A stretch of DNA of 50,874 bases from ZC4RG42 sp036676355 (GCA_036676355.1 JAKFDA010000008.1:1-50874); one strand, 5' to 3'. Counted from the first letter of the stretch, positions 32,924 through 42,590 are shown. Notes: a model not told the origin generated them from the letters alone. Numbers and translations are program-made.

Positions 32924-34210
32924 CTAATGCAGCGAATGGATGGCGATCACTTTATTCGCTTCAACGTCGACGCGACGGCCTTTGCCGTCCGGGCCGTAGG
33001 TCGTCCGCACATACTCGTCGACGATCTGCTGGAATTCCTCGGCGATGCGATCGCCTTTCAAGGTAACGGTCTTCGCGCCATCGACATACACGGGCGCCAC
33101 GGGATTCTCGCCCGCACCCGGCAGGCTGATGCCGATATTGGCCTGCTTCGATTCTCCCGGACCATTGACGACGCAACCCATCACGGCCACGTGCATGCTT
33201 TCGACGCCGGGATAGTCGGCGCGCCAGAGCGGCATCTGCGCGCGCAGATAGGTTTGGATCTTGGCCGCGAGTTCCTGGAAATAAGTGCTGGTCGTGCGCC
33301 CGCAGCCGGGGCATGAAATCACCAGCGGCGCGAAGGAACGCAAGCCCATGGTCTGCAGAATTTCCTGCGCCACCACGACTTCGCGCGTGCGGTCGCCACC
33401 GGGTTCCGGTGTCAGCGAAATGCGGATGGTGTCGCCGATGCCTTCCTGCAGCAGCACGGCGAGCGCAGCGGTCGAGGCGACGATGCCTTTCGAACCCATG
33501 CCCGCCTCGGTCAGACCGAGATGCAGCGGATAGTCGCAACGCGCGGCGAGATCGCGATACACCGCGATCAAATCCTGCACCCCGCTGACCTTGCACGACA
33601 GCACGATGCGATCGCCGGGCAAGCCCAGTTCTTCGGCGCGCGTGGCGCTTTCCAGCGCGGAGGTGATGAGCGCTTCGCGCATCACGTATTCCACTTCGAG
33701 CGGCTGCGCGCGACGCGCGTTGTCGTCCATCAGGCGCGCCAGCACGGCCTGATCGAGACTGCCCCAGTTGACCCCGATACGCACCGGCTTGTCGTACTTG
33801 CACGCCAGTTCGATCATGGTGGCGAACTGCTCGTCGTGTTTGCTGCCCTTGCCGACATTGCCGGGATTGATACGGTACTTCGCCAGCGCCTGAGCGCAGT
33901 CCGGGTAGCGTGTCAGCAACTTGTGTCCGTTGAAATGGAAATCGCCCACCAGCGGCACGTCGCAGTTCATCGCATCCAGACGGGCGCGAATATTAGCGAC
34001 CTGCGCCGCCGCTTCGGCCGTATTCACCGTGATACGCACGACTTCGGAGCCGGCCTGCGCCAGTTCGTATACCTGACGCGCGGTGGATTCCGCATTCGCC
34101 GTATCGGTGTTGGTCATCGACTGCACCATCACCGGCGCACCGCCGCCCACCGCCACGTCACCGATGCGGACCATGCGAGACGAACGACGAAGACCCGCGC
34201 CCATAGTCAC
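32924..34210 (-). CDS. ispG: 4-hydroxy-3-methylbut-2-enyl diphosphate synthase (IspG)
   Basis: 428 residues. An iron-sulfur enzyme of the MEP isoprenoid pathway that turns MEcPP into HMBPP. An N-terminal TIM barrel starts RRSSRMVRIGDVAVGGGAPVMVQSMTNTDT; the C-terminal domain has the cluster cysteines in ISCPGCGRTTS and VAVMGCVVNGPGES. The start GTG 34210 overlaps the rodZ stop (GTGA); an ATG two codons later is an alternative. Confidence 0.97.
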   Translation of the reverse strand: MTMGAGLRRSSRMVRIGDVAVGGGAPVMVQSMTNTDTANAESTARQVYELAQAGSEVVRITVNTAEAAAQVANIRARLDAMNCDVPLVGDFHFNGHKLLTRYPDCAQALAKYRINPGNVGKGSKHDEQFATMIELACKYDKPVRIGVNWGSLDQAVLARLMDDNARRAQPLEVEYVMREALITSALESATRAEELGLPGDRIVLSCKVSGVQDLIAVYRDLAARCDYPLHLGLTEAGMGSKGIVASTAALAVLLQEGIGDTIRISLTPEPGGDRTREVVVAQEILQTMGLRSFAPLVISCPGCGRTTSTYFQELAAKIQTYLRAQMPLWRADYPGVESMHVAVMGCVVNGPGESKQANIGISLPGAGENPVAPVYVDGAKTVTLKGDRIAEEFQQIVDEYVRTTYGPDGKGRRVDVEANKVIAIHSLH

Positions 34211-35124
34211 TCCAGAGTCAGACGCGCCACGCCCGTGGGCGCGTGCGCGCTAGGATCGATCCGCTCGCCGCCGTAGGTCAATTCGACGGCATCGGCTTTG
34301 CCGAGCACGACCGACAGCGGCGGCATCCCGTCGAGCGCAAGCAGTGTTCCGGCTTCGGCCAGACGGGAAACCAGCACTTTACCCCGCGCGTCCCTCACCT
34401 CCACCCAGACCTTGTCGCTGAAACGCATTTGCAGGGGTTTGGCCGCCGCGGCGCTTGCCGGTTCGCTGTCCGGCACGACGGACGGCGCGGCCGCGGCGAT
34501 GGTTTCTTTCGTCTCCGCCGCCGCCACAACGGCGGGCGAAGGCGTTTCGACCAGCGGAACAGATTCCGGCTCCGGCGCGGCCGGTAGCGGCTCCGGTATC
34601 GGGGCCGGTGCATCGGATTGCGACACCGTCACCGACTTCACGGCGGGATCCAGGTGTTTCACCACCGAGTTCGCTTGCGTATTTTGCGTCACATGCGCCG
34701 GCTGGGCCGCCCGCCGGTCGCGCACGTACCATTCCAATGCAAACGCAGCCACCACGATCAGGATAATTAGCGACAGCACGAGCAAAACGCGGCTGTCCTT
34801 TTTATTTTCCATGATGGGGACATGCATGTCCCTTGGGCGAACGGTGTTCGGCCCGGATTGCAGTCGCTGTTCGAGTGCGACGACCAGCGGCGCCGCGTCG
34901 ACGTCGAGCACGCGCGCATAGTTGCGCACCATGCCGCGGACAATGGCGATGCCCGGCAACTGATCGTATTGATCGGCCTCGAGCGCTTCGAGTTGGCGCG
35001 GCGCGAACTTCAACCGCATCGCCACGTCGTCAATCGACAAGCCGCGCGCCTCGCGGGCTTCGGCCAGGGCATGGCCCGGCCCTTGAAATGCGGAGACCGG
35101 ACTATCCGCCTGCACGTCGTTCAT
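34207..35124 (-). CDS. rodZ: RodZ-like cell-shape protein
   Basis: 305 residues. Cytoplasmic HTH domain at 17-85 (LAEAREARGLSIDDVAMRLK, QLPGIAIVRGMVRNYARVL), one transmembrane helix at 112-134, a Pro/Ala/Glu-rich linker and a C-terminal DUF4115 beta domain (residues 230-305). This is the RodZ layout; RodZ links MreB to the cell-wall elongation machinery. The order pilW-rodZ-ispG-hisS is conserved in betaproteobacteria. Confidence 0.93.
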   Translation of the reverse strand: MNDVQADSPVSAFQGPGHALAEAREARGLSIDDVAMRLKFAPRQLEALEADQYDQLPGIAIVRGMVRNYARVLDVDAAPLVVALEQRLQSGPNTVRPRDMHVPIMENKKDSRVLLVLSLIILIVVAAFALEWYVRDRRAAQPAHVTQNTQANSVVKHLDPAVKSVTVSQSDAPAPIPEPLPAAPEPESVPLVETPSPAVVAAAETKETIAAAAPSVVPDSEPASAAAAKPLQMRFSDKVWVEVRDARGKVLVSRLAEAGTLLALDGMPPLSVVLGKADAVELTYGGERIDPSAHAPTGVARLTLE

Positions 35125-35231
35125 GAATAAAAACCTTAATCATCCGGAAGATTCGACTGCACCGCGCGCTTCGCGCCCGCAGCTTCCTGATCGGGAAAAC
35201 ACAAAATGTATTACGCTTTTTTTCGACACGC

Positions 35232-36041
35232 TCACTCGAACTGGCCGCGCTGCATCGCCTGATACTGAGGCGAGCCGGCAAAGCGGCGACGCAGCTGCGC
35301 GGCATAATTCTGTGCCGCGCCGCTGTCGCCCAACTTGCGCTCAACGCGCAGTCCGAGCCACAACGCTTCGGCCGTCGGTTCGGGAACCAGACTGTTGTAG
35401 CGCGCGATCAACGCACGCGCCTCGGTCAGATTGCCCTGGCGATATTGCAGGTCCGCATAAGGCAGCACCGTCCCGGCGTTATTCGGTTCAAGACGCAGCG
35501 CGCGCTCGTAATAATCGGCTGCGTCCTTCGGATTGCTGTGCGCGGTGCAACGTCCCGCCGCCACGTAGGAGCGCGCCGGCGTACGGTACAGCGGGTTCTT
35601 CACGGCATTCAGGAACCATTGCGCCGACTGGTCGGCGCGATTGGTCTGACACAGGAACCAGCCGTAGTTGTGATTTAGATCCGGATCCTGCGGCGCCAGT
35701 TTCAAGCCGCGCTTGAAGCTTTCCTCGGCACCGGCCGTGTCGCGCAGATCCATGCGCACCAGACCCTGAATGTTGTAGGCCTGCGCGTAATTGGGATCGG
35801 AAGCGAGCGCAATGCGCGTTTCTTCCAGCGCCACACCCATGTTGCCCAATTCGTAATAAGCCGCGGCCAGGTCAACGTGCGCCTTCGCACGCGTGCGGGC
35901 ATCGGCGGGCAAGGCCACCAGTTCGTCGCCCGCCGCGATCGCATCCCTCGCAGCCTGAACCTGCTCCTGCTGGTCATGCGGAACGGTCTGACAACCACCC
36001 AGCAACACCGCGCTCAGGCAACACAAGACGTAACGCTTCAT
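35232..36041 (-). CDS. pilW: Type IV pilus biogenesis lipoprotein PilW (PilF-like)
   Basis: 269 residues. Lipobox LGGC (14-17) with Cys17; the mature part is six TPR repeats (such as VDLAAAYYELGNMGVALEETRIAL, AQAYNIQGLVRMDLRDTAGAEESFKRGL). It is the outer-membrane pilotin for the PilQ secretin. Its ATG overlaps the rlmN TGA (ATGA). No other pilus gene is in the window. Confidence 0.93.
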   Translation of the reverse strand: MKRYVLCCLSAVLLGGCQTVPHDQQEQVQAARDAIAAGDELVALPADARTRAKAHVDLAAAYYELGNMGVALEETRIALASDPNYAQAYNIQGLVRMDLRDTAGAEESFKRGLKLAPQDPDLNHNYGWFLCQTNRADQSAQWFLNAVKNPLYRTPARSYVAAGRCTAHSNPKDAADYYERALRLEPNNAGTVLPYADLQYRQGNLTEARALIARYNSLVPEPTAEALWLGLRVERKLGDSGAAQNYAAQLRRRFAGSPQYQAMQRGQFE

Positions 36042-37120
36042 GCAGAGGCCCTGACAATACGCAGTTCACGGCGCGTGCGGTCGTGCACCTTGCCGGCCAG
36101 TTGGCCGCATGCGGCATCGATGTCGTCGCCGCGCGTTTTGCGAGTGGTAGTCACTATGCCTGCCTCGTTCAATAGATTGCTGAAACGCTGAATCACATCG
36201 CGCGGCGAGCGTTCGAAGCCCGCGTCGGGGAATGGATTGAACGGGATGAGGTTGACCTTGCTCGGCGTATCGGCCAGCAAGGCGATCAATTCGCGCGCCT
36301 GCTCGACGCTGTCGTTCACGCCTTGGAGCATGATGTATTCGAAAGTGATGAAGTCGCGTGGTGCGCGATCCAGGTAACGACGACAAGCAGCGAGCAGTTC
36401 AGCCAGCGGATATTTGCGGTTGATCGGCATGATGCGGTCGCGCAGCGCGTCGTTCGGCGCATGCAGCGAGACCGCCAGCGCCACCGGACATTCGTCGCGC
36501 AGGCGATCGATCATCGGCACGATACCGGACGTCGACACGGTTACGCGGCGACGCGACAGGCCGTAGGCGTGATCGTCCAGCATCAGTTTCAGCGCCGGAA
36601 TCACGTTGTCGAGATTGAGCAACGGCTCGCCCATGCCCATCAGCACGACATTGCTGATGATGCGATCGCCGTTCGGCTCCGCCCCGAGCGCGCGATTGGC
36701 ATGCCAGAGCTGGCCGATGATTTCGGCACTGCTAAGGTTGCGATTGAAACCCTGCCGCCCGGTCGAGCAGAATTTGCAGTCCATGGTGCAGCCGGCCTGC
36801 GTGGAAATGCACAGCGTGCCGCGCGTCGTCTCCGGAATGAACACGGTTTCGACCGCATTGCTCTTGCCCACATCGAGCAGCCACTTGCGCGTGCCGTCCG
36901 CCGCGACGCTGTCCTGAATCATCGGCGGCGGCACCACGGCGGCCGACTCGACCAGCTTCTGTCGCAGCGTTTTGGCCAGATCGCTCATCTGCGCGAAATC
37001 GGCCTCGCCATAGCGATGCATCCAGCGCATCACCTGGCGCGCGCGGAACGGCTTCTCGCCCAGCGAGGCGAAATAGCTTTCCAGTTGCGCGGCGTCGAGG
37101 CCGAGTAGATTCGTGCTCAT
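36038..37120 (-). CDS. rlmN: Dual-specificity RNA methyltransferase RlmN
   Basis: 360 residues, a radical SAM enzyme that methylates C2 of A2503 in 23S rRNA and A37 in some tRNAs. The cluster cysteines are Cys111, Cys115 and Cys118 in QAGCTMDCKFCSTG, and the methyl-carrying cysteine is Cys338 in DIDAACGQLAG. The GEPLLN motif is present. It lies 12 nt after ndk and overlaps pilW. Confidence 0.97.
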   Translation of the reverse strand: MSTNLLGLDAAQLESYFASLGEKPFRARQVMRWMHRYGEADFAQMSDLAKTLRQKLVESAAVVPPPMIQDSVAADGTRKWLLDVGKSNAVETVFIPETTRGTLCISTQAGCTMDCKFCSTGRQGFNRNLSSAEIIGQLWHANRALGAEPNGDRIISNVVLMGMGEPLLNLDNVIPALKLMLDDHAYGLSRRRVTVSTSGIVPMIDRLRDECPVALAVSLHAPNDALRDRIMPINRKYPLAELLAACRRYLDRAPRDFITFEYIMLQGVNDSVEQARELIALLADTPSKVNLIPFNPFPDAGFERSPRDVIQRFSNLLNEAGIVTTTRKTRGDDIDAACGQLAGKVHDRTRRELRIVRASA

Positions 37121-37132
37121 GTGCGAAACAGC

Positions 37133-37558
37133 TTAACGGGAATAAACCTGACAGCTGGGGAAGAAGTATGCAATTTCGATCTTCGCGTTTTCGGCGCTGT
37201 CGGAACCGTGCACGGCATTGGCGTCGATGCTCTCGGCGAAGTCGGCGCGAATGGTTCCCTTATCGGCTTTTTTCGGATCGGTCGCGCCCATCAGTTCGCG
37301 ATTTTTCGCGACGGCGTTCTCGCCTTCCAGCACTTGTACCATCACTGGCCCGGACACCATGAAATCGACCAGTTCGCCGAAAAAGGGCCGTTCACGATGA
37401 ACCGCGTAAAAACCTTCCGCTTCCTGGCGCGACAGCCAGGCCATTCTGGCCGCGACGATCTTGAGGCCGTTCGTTTCGAAGCGGGAGTAAATCTTCCCGA
37501 TCACGTTCTTGCCGACCGCGTCGGGTTTGACTATGGACAACGTACGTTCGACCGCCAT
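37133..37558 (-). CDS. ndk: Nucleoside diphosphate kinase
   Basis: 141 residues, full length. It moves the gamma-phosphate of ATP to nucleoside diphosphates through a phospho-histidine. The active-site His117 is in NAVHGSDS (114-121), and the start AVERTLSIVKPDAVGKNVIG is standard. It is first in the long minus-strand run; ndk-rlmN-pilW is the usual betaproteobacterial order. Confidence 0.98.
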   Translation of the reverse strand: MAVERTLSIVKPDAVGKNVIGKIYSRFETNGLKIVAARMAWLSRQEAEGFYAVHRERPFFGELVDFMVSGPVMVQVLEGENAVAKNRELMGATDPKKADKGTIRADFAESIDANAVHGSDSAENAKIEIAYFFPSCQVYSR

Positions 37559-37627
37559 GCGAGCACCCTTTATCTAGGCTTTGAAATAACTCGCGATTTT
37601 ACCTTTGTTTAGGCTGTTCCCGCAGCA

Positions 37628-39007
37628 TTAATGACGTTGCACGATCGCATCGGACCTCGGCTCCCATGCGATCAGCACACCCAGCTCGCCCGCGGCGGCC
37701 TGCAATTCCGCCGCAATGCCGACCCCCGGTGCGAAGGCCAGGCGGTCGGCGCAATACAGCAGCGGCAAGCGCTCCCGCAGCCAGGGCGCGACTGCATGTT
37801 CCTGCAATAAATTCTTCAAACTGCGTCGCGGCCGACGCGCATCGGGCCGGAATTGTTCTCCGCCCTGGCGTAGACGAATCGTGGTGGACGCCGGATGCAG
37901 CGCACCGGCCGCGATACCGCCGCCAAGCGCCGGCACGAAGCGCAGACAACCGCCGAGTTCGGGCAGTTCCCATGTCATCTCGCCGCTCCAGCGGGCGACA
38001 TAATCGCGCGGCAGCGCGGGTTTTTGCGCAACCAGGTAAGCACGGCCCTTGAATCGGCGCAATGTATAGCCGCCGAAATCGATCAGCGGTGCCGCATCCT
38101 CGCGCGCGCCATACAACTGCCGCAGCGCCTCGCGCAATTCCGCAGTGTCGGGGGCCGATACGCCATGTAGTGCAAGCCACAGACGCAGCATATTGCGCGC
38201 GCGCACTTGACCGATGTCGCGCAGCACGGCGAGGTCGATGCTCTCGCCGTCGCCCGCGGCAGCGAGATCGTCGCGCGCCACGGCATCGAGCAGCGCGGCC
38301 GCATCGCCCAGGTGCGTCGCGGCACGCGCAATGTTCGGCCTCGCCGCGGAATTGAGCGACTCCAGCAGCGGCATGATGCGATGGCGCACGAAGTTGCGCG
38401 CCAGCGACACATCGCTGTTGCTCTCGTCCTCGACCCATTGCAACGCATGAGTCCGGGCGTAGGCTTCGATATCGCTACGCGGCACGTCCAACATCGGGCG
38501 GAGAAGCCGGGGATGCGCGCGCGCTTCGTTCAGGCGGCGCACGACCGGCATTGCCGCGAGCCCGGCCACGCCGGCGCCGCGCACCAGATGCAGCAACAGG
38601 GTTTCGGCCTGATCGTCCTGTTGATGGGCGAACACCACAAAATCGCAATCGCTCTCGTCGAAGGCCGCGTAACGTGCCGCACGCGCCGCGCCTTCGAGGC
38701 CCAGGCCGGAACGGACATCGAGCTCTACTTTGCGCACACCGCAATCGATGCCGTATTGCCGCGCGACGCGTTGCGCAAAATCGGCCCAGCGATCGGCATG
38801 CGGACTGAGGCCGTGATGAATGTGCAGACAGGAAAGCCGAAACGGACGGCGCGCGGCGAGCGCAGCCAGCACATCCAGCAGCACGATCGAATCGATGCCG
38901 CCGGAGAACCCGAGCGTCAGCCGTGCGCCCGCCGGAACATGCGCCGCGAGAACGGCTTCGACGCGCGCGACAACATCACTTGACTGCGGTTTCCTTGAAT
39001 TTGCCAT
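37628..39007 (-). CDS. tilS: tRNA(Ile)-lysidine synthetase
   Basis: 459 residues. It adds lysine to C34 of tRNA-Ile(CAU), changing its decoding to AUA. The PP-loop SGGIDS is at 35-40; GLEGAARAARYAAF and AHQQDDQAETLLLHLVRGAG are typical, and C-terminal TilS substrate-binding domains follow (ESIDLAVLRDIG..., then VAPWLRERLPLLYCADRLAFAPGVG). ATG 39007 overlaps the end of accA by 32 nt, a conserved neighbour pair. Confidence 0.96.
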   Translation of the reverse strand: MANSRKPQSSDVVARVEAVLAAHVPAGARLTLGFSGGIDSIVLLDVLAALAARRPFRLSCLHIHHGLSPHADRWADFAQRVARQYGIDCGVRKVELDVRSGLGLEGAARAARYAAFDESDCDFVVFAHQQDDQAETLLLHLVRGAGVAGLAAMPVVRRLNEARAHPRLLRPMLDVPRSDIEAYARTHALQWVEDESNSDVSLARNFVRHRIMPLLESLNSAARPNIARAATHLGDAAALLDAVARDDLAAAGDGESIDLAVLRDIGQVRARNMLRLWLALHGVSAPDTAELREALRQLYGAREDAAPLIDFGGYTLRRFKGRAYLVAQKPALPRDYVARWSGEMTWELPELGGCLRFVPALGGGIAAGALHPASTTIRLRQGGEQFRPDARRPRRSLKNLLQEHAVAPWLRERLPLLYCADRLAFAPGVGIAAELQAAAGELGVLIAWEPRSDAIVQRH

Positions 39008-39944
39008 AGGCCATCAGCCGCTCGGAGCGGCGCTCGACCAGTTGCGCCGTGCTCAGGTCGTCGACTTCACGCAACGCGTCCTGCAGCGCTTTCTTGAGGT
39101 TTTGGGCCGCTGCGGCGTGATCGCGCTGCGCCCCGCCCAACGGTTCGGAGACGATGCGATCGATGAGACCGAAGGTCTTCAGACGATTGGCCGTGATACC
39201 GAGCGTTTCGGCCGCCTCCGCCGCACGTTCGGCGCTCTTCCACAGGATGGAGGCACAGCCTTCGGGCGAAATGACCGAATAAGTCGAGTACTGCAACATC
39301 ATCACCACGTCGCCCACCGCAATGGCGAGCGCGCCCCCCGAACCGCCCTCGCCAATGATGGTGCTGACAATCGGCACCTTGAGTTCGGCCATGACGTACA
39401 GGTTGCGGCCGATCGCCTCCGACTGGCCGCGTTCTTCAGCGCCGATGCCCGGATATGCACCCGGCGTATCGACAAAGGTCAGCACCGGCAGGCCGAATTT
39501 CTCGGCCAGCCGCATCAGGCGCAGCGCCTTGCGATAGCCTTCGGGCCGCGGCATGCCGAAATTGCGATAGATCTTTTCCTTGGTATCGCGCCCCTTCTGA
39601 TGACCGATGATCATCACCGATCGGCCGTTGAAGCGCGCCAGCCCGCCGACGATCGACGGGTCGTCGGCGTAGGACCGGTCGCCATGCAATTCCTCGAAAT
39701 CAGTGAACAGCATGTTCACGTAATCGAGCGTATAGGGACGCTGCGGATGCCGGGCGACTTGCGCCGTCTGCCAAGGCGACAGCTTGGCGTAAATGTCTTT
39801 GGTCAGCGCCTGACTTTTCTTCTGCAGGCGGCCGATTTCTTCGGAAATGTCGACTGCGGAATCATCCTGCACGAAGCGCAGTTCTTCGATTTTCGCCTCA
39901 AGTTCGGCGACGGATTGTTCGAATTCTAGGAAGGTCGATTTCAT
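38976..39944 (-). CDS. accA: Acetyl-CoA carboxylase carboxyltransferase subunit alpha
   Basis: 322 residues from ATG 39944 (MKSTFLEFEQSVAELEAKIEEL), the family start; an upstream in-frame start is rejected. It moves the carboxyl group from biotin to acetyl-CoA with AccD, the first committed step of fatty-acid synthesis. An N-terminal coiled coil is followed by the crotonase-like fold with FADDPSIVGGLARFNGRSV-like text, TPGAYPGIGAEERGQ and GEGGSGGALAI. It overlaps tilS downstream. Confidence 0.97.
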   Translation of the reverse strand: MKSTFLEFEQSVAELEAKIEELRFVQDDSAVDISEEIGRLQKKSQALTKDIYAKLSPWQTAQVARHPQRPYTLDYVNMLFTDFEELHGDRSYADDPSIVGGLARFNGRSVMIIGHQKGRDTKEKIYRNFGMPRPEGYRKALRLMRLAEKFGLPVLTFVDTPGAYPGIGAEERGQSEAIGRNLYVMAELKVPIVSTIIGEGGSGGALAIAVGDVVMMLQYSTYSVISPEGCASILWKSAERAAEAAETLGITANRLKTFGLIDRIVSEPLGGAQRDHAAAAQNLKKALQDALREVDDLSTAQLVERRSERLMAYGKFKETAVK

Positions 39945-40163
39945 AGTGCCGCACGTTTGAGCGAAGTGATAAGCGCTCCGCGCAGCCGGCCGATGCGGTT
40001 TGGAATGGAGCCGAATTCTAACGGAAGTCGCACCCGACCGAGAATCGAGCGGCCGGGAGAGGGCGATTATCTGGCAGTTTCTGCACGGAACCCGGCGCAA
40101 TTGCGTCGGTTTTCCGATGCGTTCCCCATTCGTGCTTGCGCCGATCGGGAGGGCGTCGCGCCC

Positions 40164-40811
40164 TCAATACTCGACCGGCACCGGTTCGAGACTGCGCCAC
40201 AGATACCACGTTGCCACCGAGCGCCACGGCGCCCACTCGCGCGCGACATGCCGCACCGGTTCGATCCCGGCATGTTCGCCGCCGAAGTACAGCAGGCTCA
40301 CGGCGCGCTGCAGCCCGAGATCGTCGACCGGCAGCACGTCCGGGCGCAGCAGGTTGAACATCAGAAACATTTCCGCGGTCCAGCGACCGATGCCGCGCAC
40401 TTGCACCAACTCCGCGATCACCGCCTCATCGTCCATGTGCGACCACTCTTCGACATGCAAAGCGCCGTTCACGAAGTGCTGCGCAAGATCGAGGATGTAC
40501 TCGGCCTTGCGCTGCGACAACCCGCAGGCGGCGAGACGCTCGCGCCCGAGCGCCACGACCTGCTCCGGCATCGGCTCGGTGGCCAGACAGATTCGCGCCC
40601 ACACGCTGTCAGCCGCTTTGAGCGATATCTGCTGGCCGACAATCGAACGCATCAGGGTATTGAACGGATCGCCGCGACTGCGCAACGTCACGCCGGGATG
40701 CGCACGAATGACCGCGTCGAGCACCGGGTCGCATTGCGCCAGCGCGTGCTCCGCCTCGGCCCAGTAAGGCGGCACGAGATGCCGGGCGGGGCTGGCCGAA
40801 ACATCATTCAT
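40164..40811 (-). CDS. DNA-3-methyladenine glycosylase II (AlkA-like, HhH-GPD)
   Basis: 215 residues, the short catalytic core. It removes alkylated bases to start base-excision repair. SIVGQQISLKAA (56-67) is the family signature; the helix-hairpin-helix VRGIGRWTAEMFL (138-150) and the catalytic Asp164 in LPVDDLGLQ follow. It lacks the AlkA N-terminal domain. It lies upstream of accA on the same strand, an order common in betaproteobacteria. Confidence 0.93.
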   Translation of the reverse strand: MNDVSASPARHLVPPYWAEAEHALAQCDPVLDAVIRAHPGVTLRSRGDPFNTLMRSIVGQQISLKAADSVWARICLATEPMPEQVVALGRERLAACGLSQRKAEYILDLAQHFVNGALHVEEWSHMDDEAVIAELVQVRGIGRWTAEMFLMFNLLRPDVLPVDDLGLQRAVSLLYFGGEHAGIEPVRHVAREWAPWRSVATWYLWRSLEPVPVEY

Positions 40812-40895
40812 GGATGGCGCGCGACAGCGCGCGGGGAAAGCACGGTGATGCTAACGAGTGCAGGCGCGACGCGCCGCCCCGGTCGATGACGCACC

Positions 40896-41507
40896 TCAGG
40901 CAACCAGTTCTTGTGACGCAGGATGGGTGCTCAGATCGAACACGCGGCTGTTGGCGGCCACGTGCTGCACCAGAAATTCCATCTGATCGACCAGAATCCT
41001 GCGGTTGGTGAGAATCAGATACTCGGCCTTGTTCGGCACATATGGCGCGTATACCAGTTGCACACCCGCCTCCTCCGGCGTGCGATTGCGCTTTAGGCCG
41101 TTGCAGTGCCGGCAGGCCGTGACGACGTTCATCCAGGTATCGCGACCGCCGCGCGAAACCGGGCGGATATGATCGCGCGTCAGGCGCAGGAAGCCGAACT
41201 CGCCGCCGCAGTAGGCGCACAAATGGCGATCGCGGCGGAATAGCTCGCGATTATTGAGCGGTGGAACCTGGTTGAAGGCTCTGATCGCCATCGCCCGGCC
41301 CTTGATGGCGATGATGGAGTGGCCGCTGATACTGGAGCGTTCGCCGGTCATTCGCGAAACGCCGCCGTAGACGGTGAACGCGACATCCCCCAGCGTCCAC
41401 GCCACCAGGTTCTTGGCATAGTAGAAACAAGCCTGCTGCCAAGTCACCCAGCGATGCGGAACACCGTGGTAGTCCAGCGTGAGAATCAGCGGAACATTAC
41501 CGGGCAT
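40896..41507 (-). CDS. HNH endonuclease
   Basis: 203 residues. The C-terminal half carries an HNH nuclease site with a zinc ribbon: CAYCG (105-109), LTRDHIRPVSRGG (117-129), NVVTACRHCN (135-144). The N-terminal half (PLILTLDYHGVPHRWVTWQQACFYYAKNLVAW) is conserved in a chromosomal family found widely in proteobacteria, whose substrate is unknown. No restriction or phage genes are nearby, so it looks like a resident gene. Its start is inside a hairpin (41506-41554). Confidence 0.9.
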   Translation of the reverse strand: MPGNVPLILTLDYHGVPHRWVTWQQACFYYAKNLVAWTLGDVAFTVYGGVSRMTGERSSISGHSIIAIKGRAMAIRAFNQVPPLNNRELFRRDRHLCAYCGGEFGFLRLTRDHIRPVSRGGRDTWMNVVTACRHCNGLKRNRTPEEAGVQLVYAPYVPNKAEYLILTNRRILVDQMEFLVQHVAANSRVFDLSTHPASQELVA

Positions 41508-41554
41508 CCTTGCTCGCCGCTCCAGGTGCGCCCCGGACGCGAAGCGGCAAGGAT
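41506..41554 (-). promoter_or_regulatory. Hairpin covering the HNH gene start
   Basis: On the minus strand ATCCTTGC (41554-41547) pairs perfectly with GCAAGGAT (41513-41506), extended by CGCT/AGCG across a bulge. The second arm holds the Shine-Dalgarno AAGG and the first two bases of the ATG, so folding would block translation. Confidence 0.35.
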
Positions 41555-41735
41555 CACTGCGTCTTCAGGCGCAAGTCCGCGCAAGGGACGCGGCGACGAA
41601 GCTTCACACTTCGCTGACGCTTCGATGCTACGACCTATGTCTGTCGAGACCTTCCTCTGCCGGAACGGGCGTCCGTCGGGGCAATCGCCGCAGATTGTGC
41701 CGCAATTTTTGCACCGTTGCCAATAGCGCGCCGCG

Positions 41736-42590
41736 TCAATGCAGGGCGGCGGCGAGCCGGCGCCGGTAATCGCTCACGATCGCCGGACTCTCGACCGCGA
41801 GATTGAACACATCCAGCATGCCCTGGCGTGCCTGGTCGCGCAGCGCGCCGCGATCGCCCTGCACCACTTCGAGAAACGCTTCCAGGGCGGCGGCGTATCG
41901 CGCGTCGGCAACCAGGTGCTGGGCATAAGCCAGACGCGTGGAGAGATCCTCCGGATGCGCCCGCATCTGCGCCTGCAGTTCGCTCAAATCGGGCAAGGAC
42001 TGACTCTTCTTCCAGATCGCGATGCGCGCCTCGATCTGCTCCACGCGCGGATCGCGATGGATCGGCAACAGTTCTCGCACCATGCGCTCGGCTTCTTCAT
42101 ACGCCTGGCGCGCGACCAACAATTCGGCCAGATCGATACGCGCTGTATCGTTGCGCTCGTCCAATTGCAGCGCGTCGCGCAAACGTCGTTCCGCTGCGTC
42201 GAAATCGCCATTGTCGAGTTCGGCATGCGCGGCGCGCCGCGCCCGCTCGCTCGGCTGGGGCAGGATGCTTTCAATGAATTGGCGGACGGCCGCCTCCGGC
42301 AACGCCCCGGTGAACTCGTTCACCATGCGGCCGTCGACAAAAGCCTTCACGTTCGGAATACCGCGCACGCCGTACTGCGTCGATACTTCCGGATGTTCGT
42401 CGGTATTGACCTTGGCCAGCAGAAATTGCCCGCCGTACTCGTCCGCGAGTTTTTCGAGAACCGGTTTCAACGCGCGGCAGGGCGCGCACCACGGCGCCCA
42501 GAAATCAACCACCACCGGCACCGCATGCGACGCATTCAGAACATCGCCGGCAAAACTTTGCATACTTGCTTCAAAGGAAAATTCACTCAT
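41736..42590 (-). CDS. cnoX: Thioredoxin-TPR protein, CnoX (YbbN)-like
   Basis: 284 residues. A thioredoxin domain (1-110) with WAPWCAPCRALKP (Cys35, Cys38) and cis-Pro in RGIPNVKAF is followed by TPR-like helices (DFDAAERRLRDALQLDERNDTARIDLAELLVARQAYEEAERMV). The layout matches CnoX/YbbN, which protects aggregation-prone proteins and passes them to GroEL or DnaK. E. coli CnoX has lost one active-site Cys; this one keeps both, so it could also have redox activity. It is divergent from the DksA-like gene. Confidence 0.92.
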   Translation of the reverse strand: MSEFSFEASMQSFAGDVLNASHAVPVVVDFWAPWCAPCRALKPVLEKLADEYGGQFLLAKVNTDEHPEVSTQYGVRGIPNVKAFVDGRMVNEFTGALPEAAVRQFIESILPQPSERARRAAHAELDNGDFDAAERRLRDALQLDERNDTARIDLAELLVARQAYEEAERMVRELLPIHRDPRVEQIEARIAIWKKSQSLPDLSELQAQMRAHPEDLSTRLAYAQHLVADARYAAALEAFLEVVQGDRGALRDQARQGMLDVFNLAVESPAIVSDYRRRLAAALH

